The position numbers were made by a program, and so were the translations under genes. Shown here in pieces: positions 48,892-60,272 of a stretch of DNA of 64,000 bases. Each line of letters opens with the position of its first letter. The first letter of the stretch is position 1. Source of the DNA: Rouxiella sp. S1S-2 (GTDB lineage: Bacteria > Pseudomonadota > Gammaproteobacteria > Enterobacterales > Enterobacteriaceae); assembly GCF_009208105.1 (NCBI RefSeq), contig NZ_WFKL01000001.1:186001-250000 (forward strand). Direction: 5' to 3'. The notes under the pieces are model-generated. The model did not search any database. It saw nothing but the letters and a program-made list of their open reading frames with translations, and was not told where the DNA came from.

Positions 48892-50397
48892 TTACTCCTG
48901 GTTCACGCCGTATTGCTTGCCAACAGCGGCCGCCATTAATGCTTCTTGCGTCGCCTGTTCTATAGGGAATTCAGCGCTTAAATGCCCTTCGTGCATCACC
49001 AGAATGCGGTCACTCATGCCAATGACTTCTGGCATTTCGGAGGAGACCAGAATGATGCTCAGACCTTCACGCTTGAACTGATTGATTAACTGATAAATCT
49101 CTTTCTTGGCCCCAACGTCGACGCCGCGCGTCGGTTCATCGAGGATCAACACTTTGGGACGCGTCATCAGCCCGCGCGCAATAGCCACTTTCTGCTGATT
49201 ACCGCCGGAAAGCAGGCCAATAGGCTGCATCATTGACGGGGTTTTGATATTGAACAGACGGATAAAATCGCTCACCGTCTGCTGCTCTTCTGCGTGCTTT
49301 AACCCGCCGCCCAGGCGACTGAAATAACGCAGCGCGGTCAGCGACATGTTTTCCTTAACCGACATACCCAACACTAAGCCGTCGCGCTTACGATCCTCAG
49401 AGATATAAACGATGCCGTTAGCCAGGCCGTCCTGCGGTGTGCGGGTCTGAATTTCACGGCCTTCAAGTGAGACTGTGCCTGCGGTTTTTTTGCGTGCGCC
49501 GTAAAGAATTTTCATCAGTTCAGTACGTCCGGCCCCCATCAGGCCAGAAACGCCGAGGATCTCGCCGCCGTAAAGCGCGAAACTGACGTCTTTTACACCC
49601 GGTCCCGAAACATTATTTACCGACAAGCGCAGCGGCCCGCGGGCATGGTTGATTCGCGGATACTGTTCCTCAAGCCGCCGTCCCACCATCATTTCAATCA
49701 GCGTGTCTTCCTCAAGCTCGCTAACGGGACGTTCAGCAATAAACTGGCCGTCGCGAAATACCGTCACGTCGTCGCAAATCTCGAAAATCTCTTTCAGGCG
49801 ATGCGAGATATACACCACGCCACACCCGGCAGCCTTAAGCTCGTTTATCACGCTAAATAAGGAGGCGGTTTCGGTGTCGGTCAGTGCATCGGTCGGCTCA
49901 TCCATGATAATGACCTGCGATTCGAAGCTCAGCACCTTGGCAATCTCGACCATCTGCTGGTCACCAATCGACAGTTCACCCACGAGTCGATGGCTGCTAT
50001 AACGCAGATTCAGGCGAGCCAGCAGTTTGTCGGCTTCGGCGTACATCTTTTTCCACTGAATTCTCCCCAGTCCGTTAACAAACTCACGGCCGAGGAAAAT
50101 GTTCTCAGCAATGGTCAGCTGCGGGATCAGGTTAAGTTCCTGATGGATAATACCGATCCCGGCTTCCTGGGAATCCTTCGGCCCGTTAAAACTGGCTTCC
50201 TTACCGAGAAAATGAACCGTTCCGGCATCCTTTTGATAGATACCGGTCAGCACTTTCATCATCGTTGACTTGCCCGCGCCGTTTTCACCCACCAGCGCCA
50301 TAACTTTTCCCGGATACACGCTAAGCGCGGCGCCCGACAGGGCTTTTACACCGGGAAAGGCTTTATCAATCCCTGAGAGTTGCAGCAAAGGTTGCAT
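48892..50397 (-). CDS. rbsA: Ribose ABC transporter, ATP-binding protein
   Basis: 501 residues from ATG 50397, the E. coli length; the frame continues into rbsD but without family support. Two ATPase halves: the first with Walker [10 protein letters not shown], signature [13 protein letters not shown] and [10 protein letters not shown]; the second with a degenerate Walker A (GLMGAGRTE) and signature [24 protein letters not shown]. The loss of the second lysine is normal in this family. Confidence 0.97.
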   Translation of the reverse strand: MQPLLQLSGIDKAFPGVKALSGAALSVYPGKVMALVGENGAGKSTMMKVLTGIYQKDAGTVHFLGKEASFNGPKDSQEAGIGIIHQELNLIPQLTIAENIFLGREFVNGLGRIQWKKMYAEADKLLARLNLRYSSHRLVGELSIGDQQMVEIAKVLSFESQVIIMDEPTDALTDTETASLFSVINELKAAGCGVVYISHRLKEIFEICDDVTVFRDGQFIAERPVSELEEDTLIEMMVGRRLEEQYPRINHARGPLRLSVNNVSGPGVKDVSFALYGGEILGVSGLMGAGRTELMKILYGARKKTAGTVSLEGREIQTRTPQDGLANGIVYISEDRKRDGLVLGMSVKENMSLTALRYFSRLGGGLKHAEEQQTVSDFIRLFNIKTPSMMQPIGLLSGGNQQKVAIARGLMTRPKVLILDEPTRGVDVGAKKEIYQLINQFKREGLSIILVSSEMPEVIGMSDRILVMHEGHLSAEFPIEQATQEALMAAAVGKQYGVNQE

Positions 50398-50404
50398 AGA
50401 GACC

Positions 50405-50824
50405 TCAGAACGTGACGCCGGCAGACAGGATAACGTTAGCGTATGGCGAACATTCTCCACTGCGGATCACGGCACGCGTAGTTTGTGTCTGTTGTTTGAA
50501 AGCCTGATGGCTAACATATTCCAACGTAATGGTGTTTCCCTGCTGTTGCTCCAGCTGTTTCAACTGGCCTAGCAGCGTGGCGTGAAGCTCGGGGTTATGC
50601 TGCCTGATTTCCTCGGCAAGCACGGCGTGCTCCACCTGCATCTCACTGATAACGGTGGCAAACACTTGTAAAAAGGTCGGCACACCCTGCGTCAGGGCAA
50701 GGTCGATTCGCTGCGTGGTCGCGGGGATCGGTAAACCGGCGTCGGCAATCGCCAAGGTGTCGGTATGACCCAATTTAGCAATAACCTGTGAAACGTCGGC
50801 ATTCAACAACATGGCTTTCTTCAT
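50405..50824 (-). CDS. rbsD: D-ribose pyranase
   Basis: 139 residues from ATG 50824 with GGAG upstream; a TTG at 50836 would add four residues. Interconverts pyranose and furanose forms of ribose. [22 protein letters not shown] and [13 protein letters not shown] are family landmarks. First gene of the rbs operon. Confidence 0.96.
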   Translation of the reverse strand: MKKAMLLNADVSQVIAKLGHTDTLAIADAGLPIPATTQRIDLALTQGVPTFLQVFATVISEMQVEHAVLAEEIRQHNPELHATLLGQLKQLEQQQGNTITLEYVSHQAFKQQTQTTRAVIRSGECSPYANVILSAGVTF

Positions 50825-50836
50825 TATCAGCTCCAA

Positions 50837-50854
50837 CAGCGAAACGTTTCGCTG
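50837..50854. promoter_or_regulatory. RbsR operator 1
   Basis: CAGCGAAACGTTTCGCTG is an 18-bp perfect palindrome, the same core as the E. coli rbs operator as I remember it. It lies at the predicted transcription start and 13 bp before the rbsD ATG. Confidence 0.9.
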
Positions 50855-50861
50855 GTAACTG

Positions 50862-50889
50862 ATTCTAGAAAATCTGTACGCCGTAGCAA
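50862..50889 (-). promoter_or_regulatory. rbsD promoter
   Basis: On the minus strand TTGCTA (50884-50889), 16-bp spacer, TAGAAT (50862-50867). Transcription would start near 50855, within operator 1. Confidence 0.6.
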
Positions 50890-50906
50890 TGGGCAGACGA
50901 TGAATT

Positions 50907-50932
50907 TGTGATCGCTGTCGAAACGTTTCGCT
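50907..50932. promoter_or_regulatory. CRP site overlapping RbsR operator 2
   Basis: TGTGA-N6-TCGAA (50907-50922, half-perfect CRP site) is centred about 60 bp upstream of the predicted start. It overlaps a second RbsR-type core CGAAACGTTTCG (50919-50930), so repressor and CRP binding would compete. The two operators are centred 79 bp apart. Confidence 0.6.
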
Positions 50933-50997
50933 GACAGGTAAACGGCGAGTAAACCATTAAGTGGAATAAAACGATAAGGCTGGTGATAAGACGAAAT

Positions 50998-51031
50998 GCA
51001 AAACGCCGCAGGCGTTGACCCACGGCGTTTA
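50998..51031 (-). terminator. Terminator of kup
   Basis: AAACGCCG (51001-51008) pairs with CGGCGTTT (51023-51030); T-rich after the stem on the minus strand. Lies 22 bp after the kup stop. Confidence 0.75.
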
Positions 51032-51051
51032 AATAATGACGACCAGAAAGA

Positions 51052-52920
51052 TTAAATCTCGACCTGGGTTCCCAGCTCAATCACGCGGTTTGGCGGAATT
51101 TCGAACTGATCCGGGGCGCGCAGGGCGTTTCGGCTCAGGGCGATAAACAGCTTGCCACGGAAGTAGAGATACCAAGGTCGTTTAGTGAGAATGAGCGACT
51201 CGTGCGACATAAAGAATGAGGTTTCCATCATGCGGCACGACAAACCTTCAAGGCCACAGCGGTGGAACACTTCCTCTACGTTAGGTGTCTCTTTGAAACC
51301 ATAGCTCGCCACCACACGCCAGAAAGTCGGCGACATCTGCTCAATAGTGACGCGGCGAACGTTATGCACAAACGGCGCATCTTCAGTCCGCAGAGTCAGC
51401 AGCACCACCCGCTCGTGCAACACTTTGTTGTGTTTGAGGTTGTGCAGCAGAGCAAACGGAATGACGTTGGTCGCGCGGGACATATAGACCGCCGTACCGG
51501 GAACACGCACCGGCGGAGATTTCTCCAGCGAAGCAATCATCGCCTCAAGTGAATTGCCGTGCTCGTGCATACGGCGCATAAGGCGGAAGCGCTCGCTTTT
51601 CCAGGTGGTCATCACGATAAACATCATCAGCGCCAGCACCAGAGGCAGCCAGCCGCCTGACAGTATTTTGGTCGCATTGGCAGCGAACAGCGGCACGTCG
51701 ATGAACAGTAGAATCACCGCCAGCACTGCCACAATAAAACCTTTCCAGTGCCAGTTTTTATAGGCCACGGTGCACGAGAGTATAGAGGTCAGCACCATAG
51801 TACCGGTCACCGCAATGCCGTAGGCCGCGGCCAGATTGCTTGAGTGCTCGAAGCCGAGGATAACAATGACCACCGCGAAATAGAGCAGCCAGTTGATGAC
51901 CGGCACATAAATCTGTCCCGCTTCCATCTCTGAGGTGTGAATGATGCGCATCGGCGGCAAATACCCCAGGCGAACTGCCTGACGGGTTAAGGAGAACACT
52001 CCTGATATCACCGCCTGAGAGGCAATAATGGTCGCCAGAGTGGCCAGAATCAGCATCGGCAGCAGCGCCCAGTCAGGCGCCAGCAGGAAGAACGGGTTTT
52101 TAATCGCCTCAGGATTTTTAAGCAACAGCGCGCCCTGACCAAAGTAGTTCAACACCAGCGATGGCAGAACTACGCTAAACCAGGCCAGGCGAATCGGCAG
52201 TTTACCAAAGTGCCCCATATCCGCATACAGCGCCTCGACGCCGGTAATAGACAACACGACCGCGCCCAATGCCAGGAAGGAGAAGGATTTATGCTCGATA
52301 AAGAAGTTGACTGCCCACATCGGATTAATTGCACGTAGCACTTCGGGATTGCCGATAATGCTGTTAATACCCAATACCGCCAGCACCAAAAACCACAGCA
52401 GCATCACTGGGGCAAAAAGTTTGCCGACCAGTCCGGTTCCGTGTTTTTGAATGAAGAACAGCAGGGTAAGAACAAAAATTGAGAGCGGGACGATATAGGC
52501 ATCGAGGCTTGGCGCTGCAATTTCAAGACCTTCCATCGCGGAAAGCACCGACATCGCGGGCGTAATCACCACTTCGCCGTAAAAGAAACTGCCGCCTATC
52601 AAACCGAGAATAACCAGTACGGCGGTGGTTCTTGCCGAGGTATTTCTGCCGGCGAGCGACATCAGGGTCAAAATACCGCCTTCTCCCGCGTTATCAGCCC
52701 GTAAAACAAAGGAGAGATATTTTGCCGAGACGACAATAATCAACAACCAGAAAATCAGGGAGAGGAAACCAAATACCACGCTGGGTTCGACGTTAAAACC
52801 GTAGTGGCCGGAAAAACACTCTCGCAGTGTATAGAGAGGGCTGGTACCGATGTCACCATAAACCACACCAATGGCGGCCAAGGTTACTGCGGGTAGTGAC
52901 CGTTTATGTTCTGTGCTCAT
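51052..52920 (-). CDS. kup: Low-affinity potassium transport protein Kup
   Basis: 622 residues, the E. coli length. Proton-coupled K+ uptake system of the KUP/HAK/KT family with 12 transmembrane helices and a C-terminal cytoplasmic domain. The N-terminal signature [20 protein letters not shown] and the GEGGILTLM segment are clear. Divergent from ravA as in E. coli. Confidence 0.97.
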   Translation of the reverse strand: MSTEHKRSLPAVTLAAIGVVYGDIGTSPLYTLRECFSGHYGFNVEPSVVFGFLSLIFWLLIIVVSAKYLSFVLRADNAGEGGILTLMSLAGRNTSARTTAVLVILGLIGGSFFYGEVVITPAMSVLSAMEGLEIAAPSLDAYIVPLSIFVLTLLFFIQKHGTGLVGKLFAPVMLLWFLVLAVLGINSIIGNPEVLRAINPMWAVNFFIEHKSFSFLALGAVVLSITGVEALYADMGHFGKLPIRLAWFSVVLPSLVLNYFGQGALLLKNPEAIKNPFFLLAPDWALLPMLILATLATIIASQAVISGVFSLTRQAVRLGYLPPMRIIHTSEMEAGQIYVPVINWLLYFAVVIVILGFEHSSNLAAAYGIAVTGTMVLTSILSCTVAYKNWHWKGFIVAVLAVILLFIDVPLFAANATKILSGGWLPLVLALMMFIVMTTWKSERFRLMRRMHEHGNSLEAMIASLEKSPPVRVPGTAVYMSRATNVIPFALLHNLKHNKVLHERVVLLTLRTEDAPFVHNVRRVTIEQMSPTFWRVVASYGFKETPNVEEVFHRCGLEGLSCRMMETSFFMSHESLILTKRPWYLYFRGKLFIALSRNALRAPDQFEIPPNRVIELGTQVEI

Positions 52921-53241
52921 AATTGGTTTCTTTTATGCTTTGTCATTTGGCTGACTTGAGTATTTGGCTAAAAATTCTTTTGCCCAAAATCCGTAAGCTA
53001 TGTGGGTTGGCAGTTCCTTTAAACCCACCAAAAGGCGCACAGTATGCACGAATAAATAAGATTGCCTACCCTTTAATACAAAGACAAGCAAACAATTCAT
53101 CGCAGGCGATCACATTTCTGCAAATAGAATAATTTTAATAATCAACGGGCTAGTTCTCAGAAAAAAATCATGGTTTATTAGCAGCTCACAGTCCACTATT
53201 CCATCACTTAAGTCACTATTTGGGGCAGTTTAAAACACATT
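52921..53241. other. Divergent kup-ravA promoter region
   Basis: About 320 bp, AT-rich, without a supported gene; the short open frame at 52923-53132 has no initiation signal or recognisable protein. Promoters for both genes should lie here, but I cannot define them. The ribosome binding site of ravA is poor (GGGG about 15 nt upstream). Confidence 0.5.
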
Positions 53242-54750
53242 ATGGCGCAATCACCTCTTTTGGCAGAACGAATCACCCGACTGGCTAATGCGTTGGAAAA
53301 CGGCCTTTATGAACGGCAGGAGGCCATACGTCTTTGCCTGTTAGCCGCGCTGTGTGGCGAAAGCGTGTTTCTGCTTGGCCCACCGGGTATCGCCAAGAGT
53401 CTGATCGCCCGTCGTTTAAAATATGCGTTTCGCGATGCCCGCGCCTTTGAATATCTGATGACCCGTTTTTCTACGCCAGAAGAGGTGTTTGGTCCGCTTT
53501 CAATTCAGGCACTAAAGGACGAAGGCCGCTATTTGCGCCTCACTCAGGGCTATTTACCGGAGGCAGAAATTGTCTTTCTTGATGAAATATGGAAAGCCGG
53601 TCCGGCGATCCTTAATACTTTGCTGACCGCAATAAACGAGCGACGTTTTCGCAATGGCGACAGTGAAGAGGCGATCCCGATGCGCCTGTTGGTCAGTGCC
53701 TCCAACGAACTGCCCGAGGCCGACGGCGGCCTGGAAGCGCTCTACGATCGCATGTTGATCCGCCTGTGGCTGGACCGCGTACAGGACAAACAAAACTTTA
53801 GATCACTGCTCACCAGCCGGCATTCTGAGAACACGCATCCGGTGGCAGAAGGGCTTAGCATCACCGATGAGGAGTACAAGCAGTGGCAGCCGGAAATAGA
53901 GAAGGTCAACCTCACCGAACACTGCTTCGAGCTTATCTTTCAGCTGCGCCAACGCCTCGGCGCGCTTGAAACCGCCCCTTATGTTTCAGACCGTCGCTGG
54001 AAAAAAGCCCTGCGGCTGCTGCAGGCCTGCGCGTTCTTTAGCGGTCGTCAGTCGGTTGCCCCGGTTGATGTCGTGCTGCTTAAAGACTGCCTGTGGCATG
54101 ACATGAGCTCTTATCATTTATTGCAAACGCAGATTGAGCAGAGCATCACCGAGCAGGCCTACCAGCAGCAAAGCTTAAGTTTAAAAATTCAGCAACTCAA
54201 TCAACAATGGATGCATTATCAGCAGCAGCAGAGCACGCGTCAGGCGTTAAAAGTCAGTAAAAAATCAGGAATGTTCAGTCGCAGACCGCAGTATCAATTG
54301 CCGGAATCGCTGTCGTCCACCAGCCTTACCCTGTTTCTGCAACAGCCGCTGCACCTGCACGACATTCAGGTCAACCATCTGCTGGTGGACCGTGAACCCA
54401 TGGTCGAATGGCTTAATAAGGGTGGGCAGCTAAAGGCGAAACTCAACGGGATCGGTTTTGCGCAGGCTGTAGACGTTGAAGTCGACGATAAACTGCAGCT
54501 GGTTATTCTCGACGTGAGTCGTCAGCCAAGCTTCCTTACCTTGCCAGGCAATGAGCACATCACGGTGCCGGAGGAGATGAGAAATACGCTAACCACGCTA
54601 GGTGAATCTCTGACCCAGCAGCGCCAGCTGTTTAACCAGCACCATCCGTGCCTGTTCGTTCCGCTGGAGTGGACGGCGAAAATAGAAGCCAGTCTGATCC
54701 GCGTTAATGAACAGCTGGTGCAACAACAACAGCTGTTTGGCAGAAGCTAA
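53242..54750 (+). CDS. ravA: MoxR-type AAA+ ATPase RavA
   Basis: 502 residues (E. coli 498). AAA+ module at the N-terminus: Walker A GPPGIAKS (residues 46-53), Walker [11 protein letters not shown], sensor [12 protein letters not shown]. The C-terminal LARA and triple-helical regions follow. Works with ViaA; in E. coli the pair binds the lysine decarboxylase LdcI and affects respiratory complexes and aminoglycoside sensitivity. Confidence 0.96.
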   Translation: MAQSPLLAERITRLANALENGLYERQEAIRLCLLAALCGESVFLLGPPGIAKSLIARRLKYAFRDARAFEYLMTRFSTPEEVFGPLSIQALKDEGRYLRLTQGYLPEAEIVFLDEIWKAGPAILNTLLTAINERRFRNGDSEEAIPMRLLVSASNELPEADGGLEALYDRMLIRLWLDRVQDKQNFRSLLTSRHSENTHPVAEGLSITDEEYKQWQPEIEKVNLTEHCFELIFQLRQRLGALETAPYVSDRRWKKALRLLQACAFFSGRQSVAPVDVVLLKDCLWHDMSSYHLLQTQIEQSITEQAYQQQSLSLKIQQLNQQWMHYQQQQSTRQALKVSKKSGMFSRRPQYQLPESLSSTSLTLFLQQPLHLHDIQVNHLLVDREPMVEWLNKGGQLKAKLNGIGFAQAVDVEVDDKLQLVILDVSRQPSFLTLPGNEHITVPEEMRNTLTTLGESLTQQRQLFNQHHPCLFVPLEWTAKIEASLIRVNEQLVQQQQLFGRS

Positions 54751-54753
54751 ACC

Positions 54754-56220
54754 ATGTTCAGCCTGGAAACGCTGGACGTCATGCTGGCCATTAAAGAAGC
54801 CGAGCTTATTGATGAACTGATCATCACACTGCTGGCTACGCCGCAGCTGCAGGTGTTCTTTGAAAAATTCCCTCGGCTCAAGCGCGCACTGACCAAAGAT
54901 TTGCCGGAGTGGCGCTTCAGGCTACAGCAGCGCATTCATGATACGCCGGTGCCTCAGGGGTTGGCGAAAGAGTTCTATCTTTACCAGCACTGTCAGCAGA
55001 GCAGCGCCTCTACGTTTAATACGGAGCTGGAGAGCACGGTTGTTCAGCTCGAACAGCTTAACTCGCCTTTTGCCACCGAGGCGCGCTCGCTAACCGACAA
55101 TATCTCCACCGCCAACCAAAGAGGCCCAAACAGCAGCTTTCACGGCCTGTTTATGCAGCGCTGGCGGCTGAATATCACTTTCCAGACCGTGACTCTGCAT
55201 CATCAGTTGCTGGAGCAAGAGCAGGAGCAGCTGCAAAACGAATTGGAACAGCGGCTTGAGCTGAGCGGCGAACTCTCTCCTTTATTAGTCGAAAACGACG
55301 GTGCCGCAGGCCGACTGTGGGACATGAGTAAAGGAAAGCGCCAGCGCGGCGACTATCAGTCGCTGGTCCGCTACGGCACCTTTTTACAGCAACAGCCTGA
55401 GCTGCAACAGCTAGCTGAGCAGCTGGGACGTAGCCAGACGGCAAAGGCCAATCCCCACGAAGAGACCATTCTTGAAGCGCATCGCCTGATGGTCAGGGAA
55501 CCGGCCACCGTTCCTGAAGAGGTGAACGGCATCCATCACAGTGATGACATCATGCGCCTGCTGCCCTCAGAACTGGCGACGATAGGCATTGCCGAGCTTG
55601 AGTTCGAGTTTTATCGGCGACTGCTGGAAAAGCGTCTGATGACCTACCAGTTGCACGGTGACGTATGGCGAGAAAAAGAGGTGATGCGTCCGGTGGTATA
55701 TCAACAGCAGGAACCGCAGCCGCGTGGCCCGTTTGTGGTGTGCGTCGATACCTCAGGTTCAATGGGCGGCTTCAACGAGCAGTGCGCCAAGGCCTTTTGT
55801 GTTGCCCTGTTGCGCATTGCGCTGGCGGACAATCGCCGCTGCTACATCATGCTGTTCGCCAGCGAAGTGATTCACTATGAACTCACATCGGCCAGCGGTC
55901 TGGATCAGGCCATGCGTTTTCTGGGACAGCATTTCAGAGGCGGAACGGATCTTTCCGCCTGCCTGAGTGCCACGCTCGACAAACTGGCGACGCCGGAGTG
56001 GCAGGACGCTGATGCGGTCATTATTTCGGACTTTATCGCCCAGCGGCTGCCCGACGAAATCCAACAGCGTGTCAAACAGCAGCAGACGCAGTACCGCCAT
56101 CGTTTTCACGCCCTTGCCATGTCGCACTATGGAAAACCGGCAATTATGCGTATCTTTGACCATATCTGGCGCTTCGATACTGGAATGAAAAGCCGCGTAC
56201 AACGACGTTGGAAGCGTTAA
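54754..56220 (+). CDS. viaA: VWA-domain protein ViaA, RavA partner
   Basis: 488 residues. C-terminal von Willebrand A domain with the MIDAS motif DTSGSMGG (Asp332), then the Thr of FRGGTDLS and the Asp of ADAVIISDF. The N-terminal half is helical. It stimulates the ATPase of RavA. It follows ravA by 3 bp, and asnC follows by 17 bp. Confidence 0.96.
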   Translation: MFSLETLDVMLAIKEAELIDELIITLLATPQLQVFFEKFPRLKRALTKDLPEWRFRLQQRIHDTPVPQGLAKEFYLYQHCQQSSASTFNTELESTVVQLEQLNSPFATEARSLTDNISTANQRGPNSSFHGLFMQRWRLNITFQTVTLHHQLLEQEQEQLQNELEQRLELSGELSPLLVENDGAAGRLWDMSKGKRQRGDYQSLVRYGTFLQQQPELQQLAEQLGRSQTAKANPHEETILEAHRLMVREPATVPEEVNGIHHSDDIMRLLPSELATIGIAELEFEFYRRLLEKRLMTYQLHGDVWREKEVMRPVVYQQQEPQPRGPFVVCVDTSGSMGGFNEQCAKAFCVALLRIALADNRRCYIMLFASEVIHYELTSASGLDQAMRFLGQHFRGGTDLSACLSATLDKLATPEWQDADAVIISDFIAQRLPDEIQQRVKQQQTQYRHRFHALAMSHYGKPAIMRIFDHIWRFDTGMKSRVQRRWKR

Positions 56221-56237
56221 TAAAAGAGAGATAATAA

Positions 56238-56699
56238 ATGTCTGATAACTATCAAATAGACGATCTGGATCGCGGGATATTAAACGCATTAATGGAAAAC
56301 GCCCGCGTTGCCTACGCCGAACTGGCCAAGTCTTTTAATGTCAGTCCGGGCACTATTCACGTCAGGGTCGAGAAAATGAAGCAGGCAGGCATCATTACCG
56401 GCACCCGAGTGAACGTCGATCCGAAGCGATTGGGCTACGACGTTTGCTGCTTTATCGGCATCATTCTCAAGAGTGCCAAAGACTACCCTTCTGCCCTTAA
56501 GCGCCTGGAAAGCCTGGAAGAAGTGGTTGAAGCCTATTACACCACCGGCCACTACAGCATCTTCATCAAAGTAATGTGCCGCTCCATCGATGCGCTGCAG
56601 CAGGTACTTATCAACAAGATACAGACTATCGACGAGATCCAGTCTACGGAAACCCTAATCTCCTTACAAAACCCCATCATGCGTACGATCCAGCCATAA
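56238..56699 (+). CDS. asnC: Lrp/AsnC-family regulator AsnC
   Basis: 153 residues. N-terminal helix-turn-helix (YAELAKSFNVSPGTIHVRVEKMKQAGIITGTRV) and C-terminal RAM ligand domain (CFIGIILKSAKDYPSALKRL, TTGHYSIFIKVM). In E. coli AsnC activates the divergent asnA gene in response to asparagine; here asnA is absent from that place and asnC sits only 17 bp after viaA in the same direction, so it may now be read with ravA-viaA. It is upstream of mioC as in E. coli. Confidence 0.94.
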   Translation: MSDNYQIDDLDRGILNALMENARVAYAELAKSFNVSPGTIHVRVEKMKQAGIITGTRVNVDPKRLGYDVCCFIGIILKSAKDYPSALKRLESLEEVVEAYYTTGHYSIFIKVMCRSIDALQQVLINKIQTIDEIQSTETLISLQNPIMRTIQP

Positions 56700-56720
56700 T
56701 TAATAAATTTTAATACCTCA

Positions 56721-56729
56721 TTATCCACA
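56721..56729 (+). promoter_or_regulatory. DnaA box at the mioC promoter
   Basis: TTATCCACA, perfect consensus, 60 bp upstream of mioC. In E. coli a DnaA box at this place lets DnaA repress mioC transcription, which runs into oriC. Confidence 0.85.
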
Positions 56730-56788
56730 GGTAGATCCCAGCTCATTCACAGCGTACAATAGCCATTCTTTTTTCGGGTAAGAGCCTT

Positions 56789-57232
56789 ATGTCTGATATC
56801 ACCCTGATCAGTGGCAGTACGCTTGGCGGCGCAGAATATGTTGCTGAACATATAGAAGAGAAGCTGAAAGAAGCCGGTTTTACCACCGCGCTGTTCCACG
56901 GTCCTGAACTGTATGAGCTCCCAACCCGCGGTATTTGGCTGGTGGTTTCTTCCACTCACGGTGCCGGGGAGCTTCCTGACAATATTCAGCCCCTTCTTGA
57001 GCAAATTGACGATCAGCAACCCGATCTGTCAAACGTTCGCTTTGGTGCCGTCGGTTTAGGCAGCAGCGAATACGATATTTTTTGTGGTGCGATCCGCACT
57101 TTGGATCAAAAAATAACGGCTTTGGGTGCTCAAAGAATCGGCGATCGCCTTGAGATCGACGTGACGCAACACGAAATTCCTGAAGATCCGGCCGAGGTTT
57201 GGGTCCTAAATTGGATTAATTTGCTCAGATAA
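56789..57232 (+). CDS. mioC: Flavodoxin-like protein MioC
   Basis: 147 residues (E. coli 147). FMN-binding flavodoxin: phosphate loop ISGSTLGGAEYVAEH, then VSSTHGAGELPDN and GLGSSEYDIFCGAI that stack on the flavin. Linked to biotin synthase activity in vitro. Its transcription enters oriC. Confidence 0.95.
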   Translation: MSDITLISGSTLGGAEYVAEHIEEKLKEAGFTTALFHGPELYELPTRGIWLVVSSTHGAGELPDNIQPLLEQIDDQQPDLSNVRFGAVGLGSSEYDIFCGAIRTLDQKITALGAQRIGDRLEIDVTQHEIPEDPAEVWVLNWINLLR

Positions 57233-57607
57233 GTGTAAATTTTACCCGATCAGATGTGGATAACTAGGCTTAAAAGCGGTGTGAAACCGGTAGTTATCCC
57301 TCTAACAACCTTAGGTCGCTTGGGGGGCTGTGCATAAGTAGCTCTTTTGATCCCAGCTTATACTGTCCAGGATCACCGATCATTCACAGCATTCGATCCT
57401 CTATAGCATATTGATCTAAATAGACAATAATGACTTATACACAGAAGATCGCGATCCTAATAAGAGTTAGTAGTAAGAGATCTTTAAATAAAAAGATCTT
57501 CTTTTAATTAGTGACGATCCCCTGGGACTTGTGGAAGCTCCAAACTCGCGTAGAATCCGTTTTCCCAACGCAATACGATCGTTCGTTGAACTTCGAGGTG
57601 CAGTACC
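57233..57607 (+). other. Chromosomal replication origin oriC
   Basis: Lies between mioC and mnmG, as in E. coli, read here from the R4 side. DnaA boxes seen: R4 TTATCCACA (minus, 57255-57263), an R3-like TTATCCCTC (57294 on), R2-like TTATGCACA (minus, 57329-57337) and R1-like TTATACACA (57435-57443). The segment from the GATCCCAGCTTATAC stretch (about 57350) through TCACCGATCATTCACAG matches the E. coli origin core, including its GATC pattern. The AT-rich 13-mer unwinding region with AGATCTTT/AAAAAGATCTTC motifs lies at about 57475-57510 next to mnmG. Confidence 0.95.
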
Positions 57608-59497
57608 ATGTTTTATCCGGATCAATTTGACGTCATCATCATCGGTGGTGGCCATGCAGGCACTGAAGCGGCAATGGCTTCAGCCAGAATGGGACGTCAA
57701 ACCCTGTTATTGACCCACAATATCGACACGCTGGGACAGATGTCGTGTAACCCTGCCATTGGCGGGATCGGGAAAGGACATCTGGTTAAAGAAGTGGACG
57801 CACTCGGTGGTTTGATGGCAACGGCAGTCGATCACGCCGGCATTCAGTTTAGGATACTAAACGCGAGCAAAGGACCCGCCGTGCGAGCCACTCGAGCTCA
57901 AGCTGACCGCGTGCTTTACCGCCAGGCCGTACGAACTGCGTTAGAAAACCAGCCTAATCTGATGATATTCCAGCAGCCTGTTGAAGACCTGATCGTCGAA
58001 AACGATCGCGTTGTCGGCGCTGTGACCCAGATGGGCCTAAAATTCCGTGCCAAAGCCGTCGTGCTGACCGTGGGAACTTTCCTTGACGGAAAAATCCACA
58101 TCGGTCTGGAAAACTACAGCGGTGGCCGTGCAGGCGATCCTCCTGCCATATCTCTGTCACAGCGTCTGCGTGAACTGCCTTTGCGCGTCAATCGCCTGAA
58201 GACAGGAACCCCGCCGCGCATTGATGCACGTACTATCGATTTCAGCGTGCTCGGCCAACAGCACGGCGACGACATTGCTCCCGTATTCTCGTTCATGGGC
58301 AATGCGGCGCAGCACCCGCGTCAAATCCCGTGCTATATCACGCACACTAACGAAAAAACGCATGACGTGATCCGTAATAATCTGGATCGCAGCCCGATGT
58401 ACTCAGGGATCATCGAAGGGATCGGCCCACGCTATTGTCCGTCGATCGAAGACAAAGTGATGCGCTTTGCCGATCGTAACGCGCATCAGATCTTCCTTGA
58501 GCCTGAAGGCCTGACCAGCAACGAAATTTATCCAAACGGGATCTCCACCAGTCTGCCTTTCGACGTACAGATGAAAATCGTACGCTCCATGCAGGGGTTG
58601 GAAAATGCGGTGATAATGCGTCCTGGCTATGCCATCGAGTACGATTTCTTCGATCCGCGTGATTTGAAACCGACACTGGAAAGCAAATTTATCAAGGGCC
58701 TGTTCTTTGCCGGACAGATCAACGGTACCACCGGCTACGAAGAAGCCGCGGCGCAGGGTCTGCTTGCTGGTCTCAACGCTGCACGCAACGCCGTAGAGCT
58801 GGAAGGCTGGGCGCCGCGTCGTGATCAAGCCTACCTCGGCGTATTGGTCGACGACCTGTGTACGCTGGGCACTAAAGAACCGTACCGCATGTTTACCTCA
58901 CGTGCTGAATACCGCCTGATGCTGCGTGAAGACAACGCCGATCTGCGTCTGACTGAAAAAGGCCGTGAGCTGGGTCTGGTAGACGACGCTCGCTGGGCAC
59001 GCTTTAACGAAAAACTCGAAATGATCGAGCTTGAGCGGCAACGTCTGCGTGGCATTTGGGTTAACCCGCGTCATGCGCTGGTTGAAGAAATAAACACACA
59101 TCTCTCTGCGCCGCTTTCTAAAGAAGCCAGTGCCGAAGAGCTGCTGCGTCGTCCTGAAATGACCTATGACCTATTGACCCGCCTTGAAGCTTTTGCACCG
59201 GCAGTCAGTGACCCTCAGGCTGCTGAACAGGTCGAAATTCAGGTTAAATACGAAGGTTATATCGCACGTCAGCAGGAAGAGATTGAAAAACAGCAGCGCA
59301 ACGAAAACACGCTTCTGCCAGAAACGCTGGACTATCAACAGGTCAACGGCCTGTCGAATGAGGTGATCGCCAAGCTTAACGATCATCGTCCGACGTCAAT
59401 TGGACAAGCTACTCGCATTTCCGGGATAACCCCGGCTGCAATATCGATTCTACTGATCTGGCTGAAAAAACAAGGCCTGCTGCGTCGCAGCGCCTGA
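57608..59497 (+). CDS. mnmG: tRNA uridine 5-carboxymethylaminomethyl modification enzyme MnmG (GidA)
   Basis: 629 residues, the E. coli length. FAD-binding Rossmann motif [14 protein letters not shown] at the N-terminus, [17 protein letters not shown] with a catalytic Cys, and the C-terminal helical domain that binds MnmE ([29 protein letters not shown]). With MnmE it modifies U34 of several tRNAs. Confidence 0.98.
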   Translation: MFYPDQFDVIIIGGGHAGTEAAMASARMGRQTLLLTHNIDTLGQMSCNPAIGGIGKGHLVKEVDALGGLMATAVDHAGIQFRILNASKGPAVRATRAQADRVLYRQAVRTALENQPNLMIFQQPVEDLIVENDRVVGAVTQMGLKFRAKAVVLTVGTFLDGKIHIGLENYSGGRAGDPPAISLSQRLRELPLRVNRLKTGTPPRIDARTIDFSVLGQQHGDDIAPVFSFMGNAAQHPRQIPCYITHTNEKTHDVIRNNLDRSPMYSGIIEGIGPRYCPSIEDKVMRFADRNAHQIFLEPEGLTSNEIYPNGISTSLPFDVQMKIVRSMQGLENAVIMRPGYAIEYDFFDPRDLKPTLESKFIKGLFFAGQINGTTGYEEAAAQGLLAGLNAARNAVELEGWAPRRDQAYLGVLVDDLCTLGTKEPYRMFTSRAEYRLMLREDNADLRLTEKGRELGLVDDARWARFNEKLEMIELERQRLRGIWVNPRHALVEEINTHLSAPLSKEASAEELLRRPEMTYDLLTRLEAFAPAVSDPQAAEQVEIQVKYEGYIARQQEEIEKQQRNENTLLPETLDYQQVNGLSNEVIAKLNDHRPTSIGQATRISGITPAAISILLIWLKKQGLLRRSA

Positions 59498-59567
59498 TTG
59501 AGTCGCCATGCCGCAGACCCGGTCATCAAAACGGGCCTGCGGTTTCAGAATGCCCCAAGGACAACCC

Positions 59568-60188
59568 ATGCAAAAGAAATTGGACTCGCTGCTTGCTGCG
59601 GCAGGAATAGCGCTACCCGATCAGCAAAAACATCAGCTCATTGGCTACGTCGAGTTACTGCATAAGTGGAATAAAACGTATAACCTCACCTCGGTTCGCG
59701 ACCCAATGCAAATGCTGGTGCGCCATATTCTCGACAGTATCGTGGTCAATCCGCATTTAGAGGGAAATCGCTTTATCGACGTTGGCACCGGTCCAGGTCT
59801 GCCAGGTATTCCGTTGGCCATTGTGCGACCCGACTCGCATTTCACACTGCTCGACAGCCTGGGCAAGCGCGTACGCTTCCTGCGCCAAGTGCAACATGAA
59901 CTGGGCCTGACCAATATTGAGCCAGTGCAGAGCAGGGTAGAGGAGTTTATTCCCGAGCCGGCGTTTGACGGCGTTATCAGCCGCGCGTTTGCTTCGCTGC
60001 ACGATATGCTTACCTGGTGTCACCACTTACCGGTGAAAGGGCAGGGGCGTTTCTATGCGCTGAAGGGATTGCGTCCTGATGATGAACTCGATACCTTGCC
60101 GCAGGGCATTCAGCTGCAAGAGATAATTAAGCTTCGCGTACCAGAATTGGACGGTGAAAGGCATCTGGTGATTTTGAAAGCAAGCTAA
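59568..60188 (+). CDS. rsmG: 16S rRNA (guanine527-N7)-methyltransferase RsmG (GidB)
   Basis: 206 residues from ATG 59568 with AAGGA upstream; the frame is open from 59508 but those residues lack family likeness. SAM-binding motif [16 protein letters not shown], then [15 protein letters not shown] and VISRAFASL. Loss of this modification gives low-level streptomycin resistance in E. coli. Lies 70 bp after mnmG. Confidence 0.97.
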   Translation: MQKKLDSLLAAAGIALPDQQKHQLIGYVELLHKWNKTYNLTSVRDPMQMLVRHILDSIVVNPHLEGNRFIDVGTGPGLPGIPLAIVRPDSHFTLLDSLGKRVRFLRQVQHELGLTNIEPVQSRVEEFIPEPAFDGVISRAFASLHDMLTWCHHLPVKGQGRFYALKGLRPDDELDTLPQGIQLQEIIKLRVPELDGERHLVILKAS

Positions 60189-60243
60189 GCTTGTTCTGAG
60201 TCAATAAAATGCCTAAAAAGCAGATGTTTAATAAAGGTAAAAA

Positions 60244-60272
60244 TAAGCAAGCTAACTAGTTTGCTTGTTTAT
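60244..60272 (+). terminator. Terminator of mnmG-rsmG
   Basis: AAGCAAGC and GTTTGCTT pair over a TAACTA loop and are followed by a T-rich stretch. Confidence 0.7.

Noticed and set aside
52923-53132. 69-codon frame between kup and ravA
   Set aside because: No ribosome binding site, no family likeness; lies where both promoters are expected.
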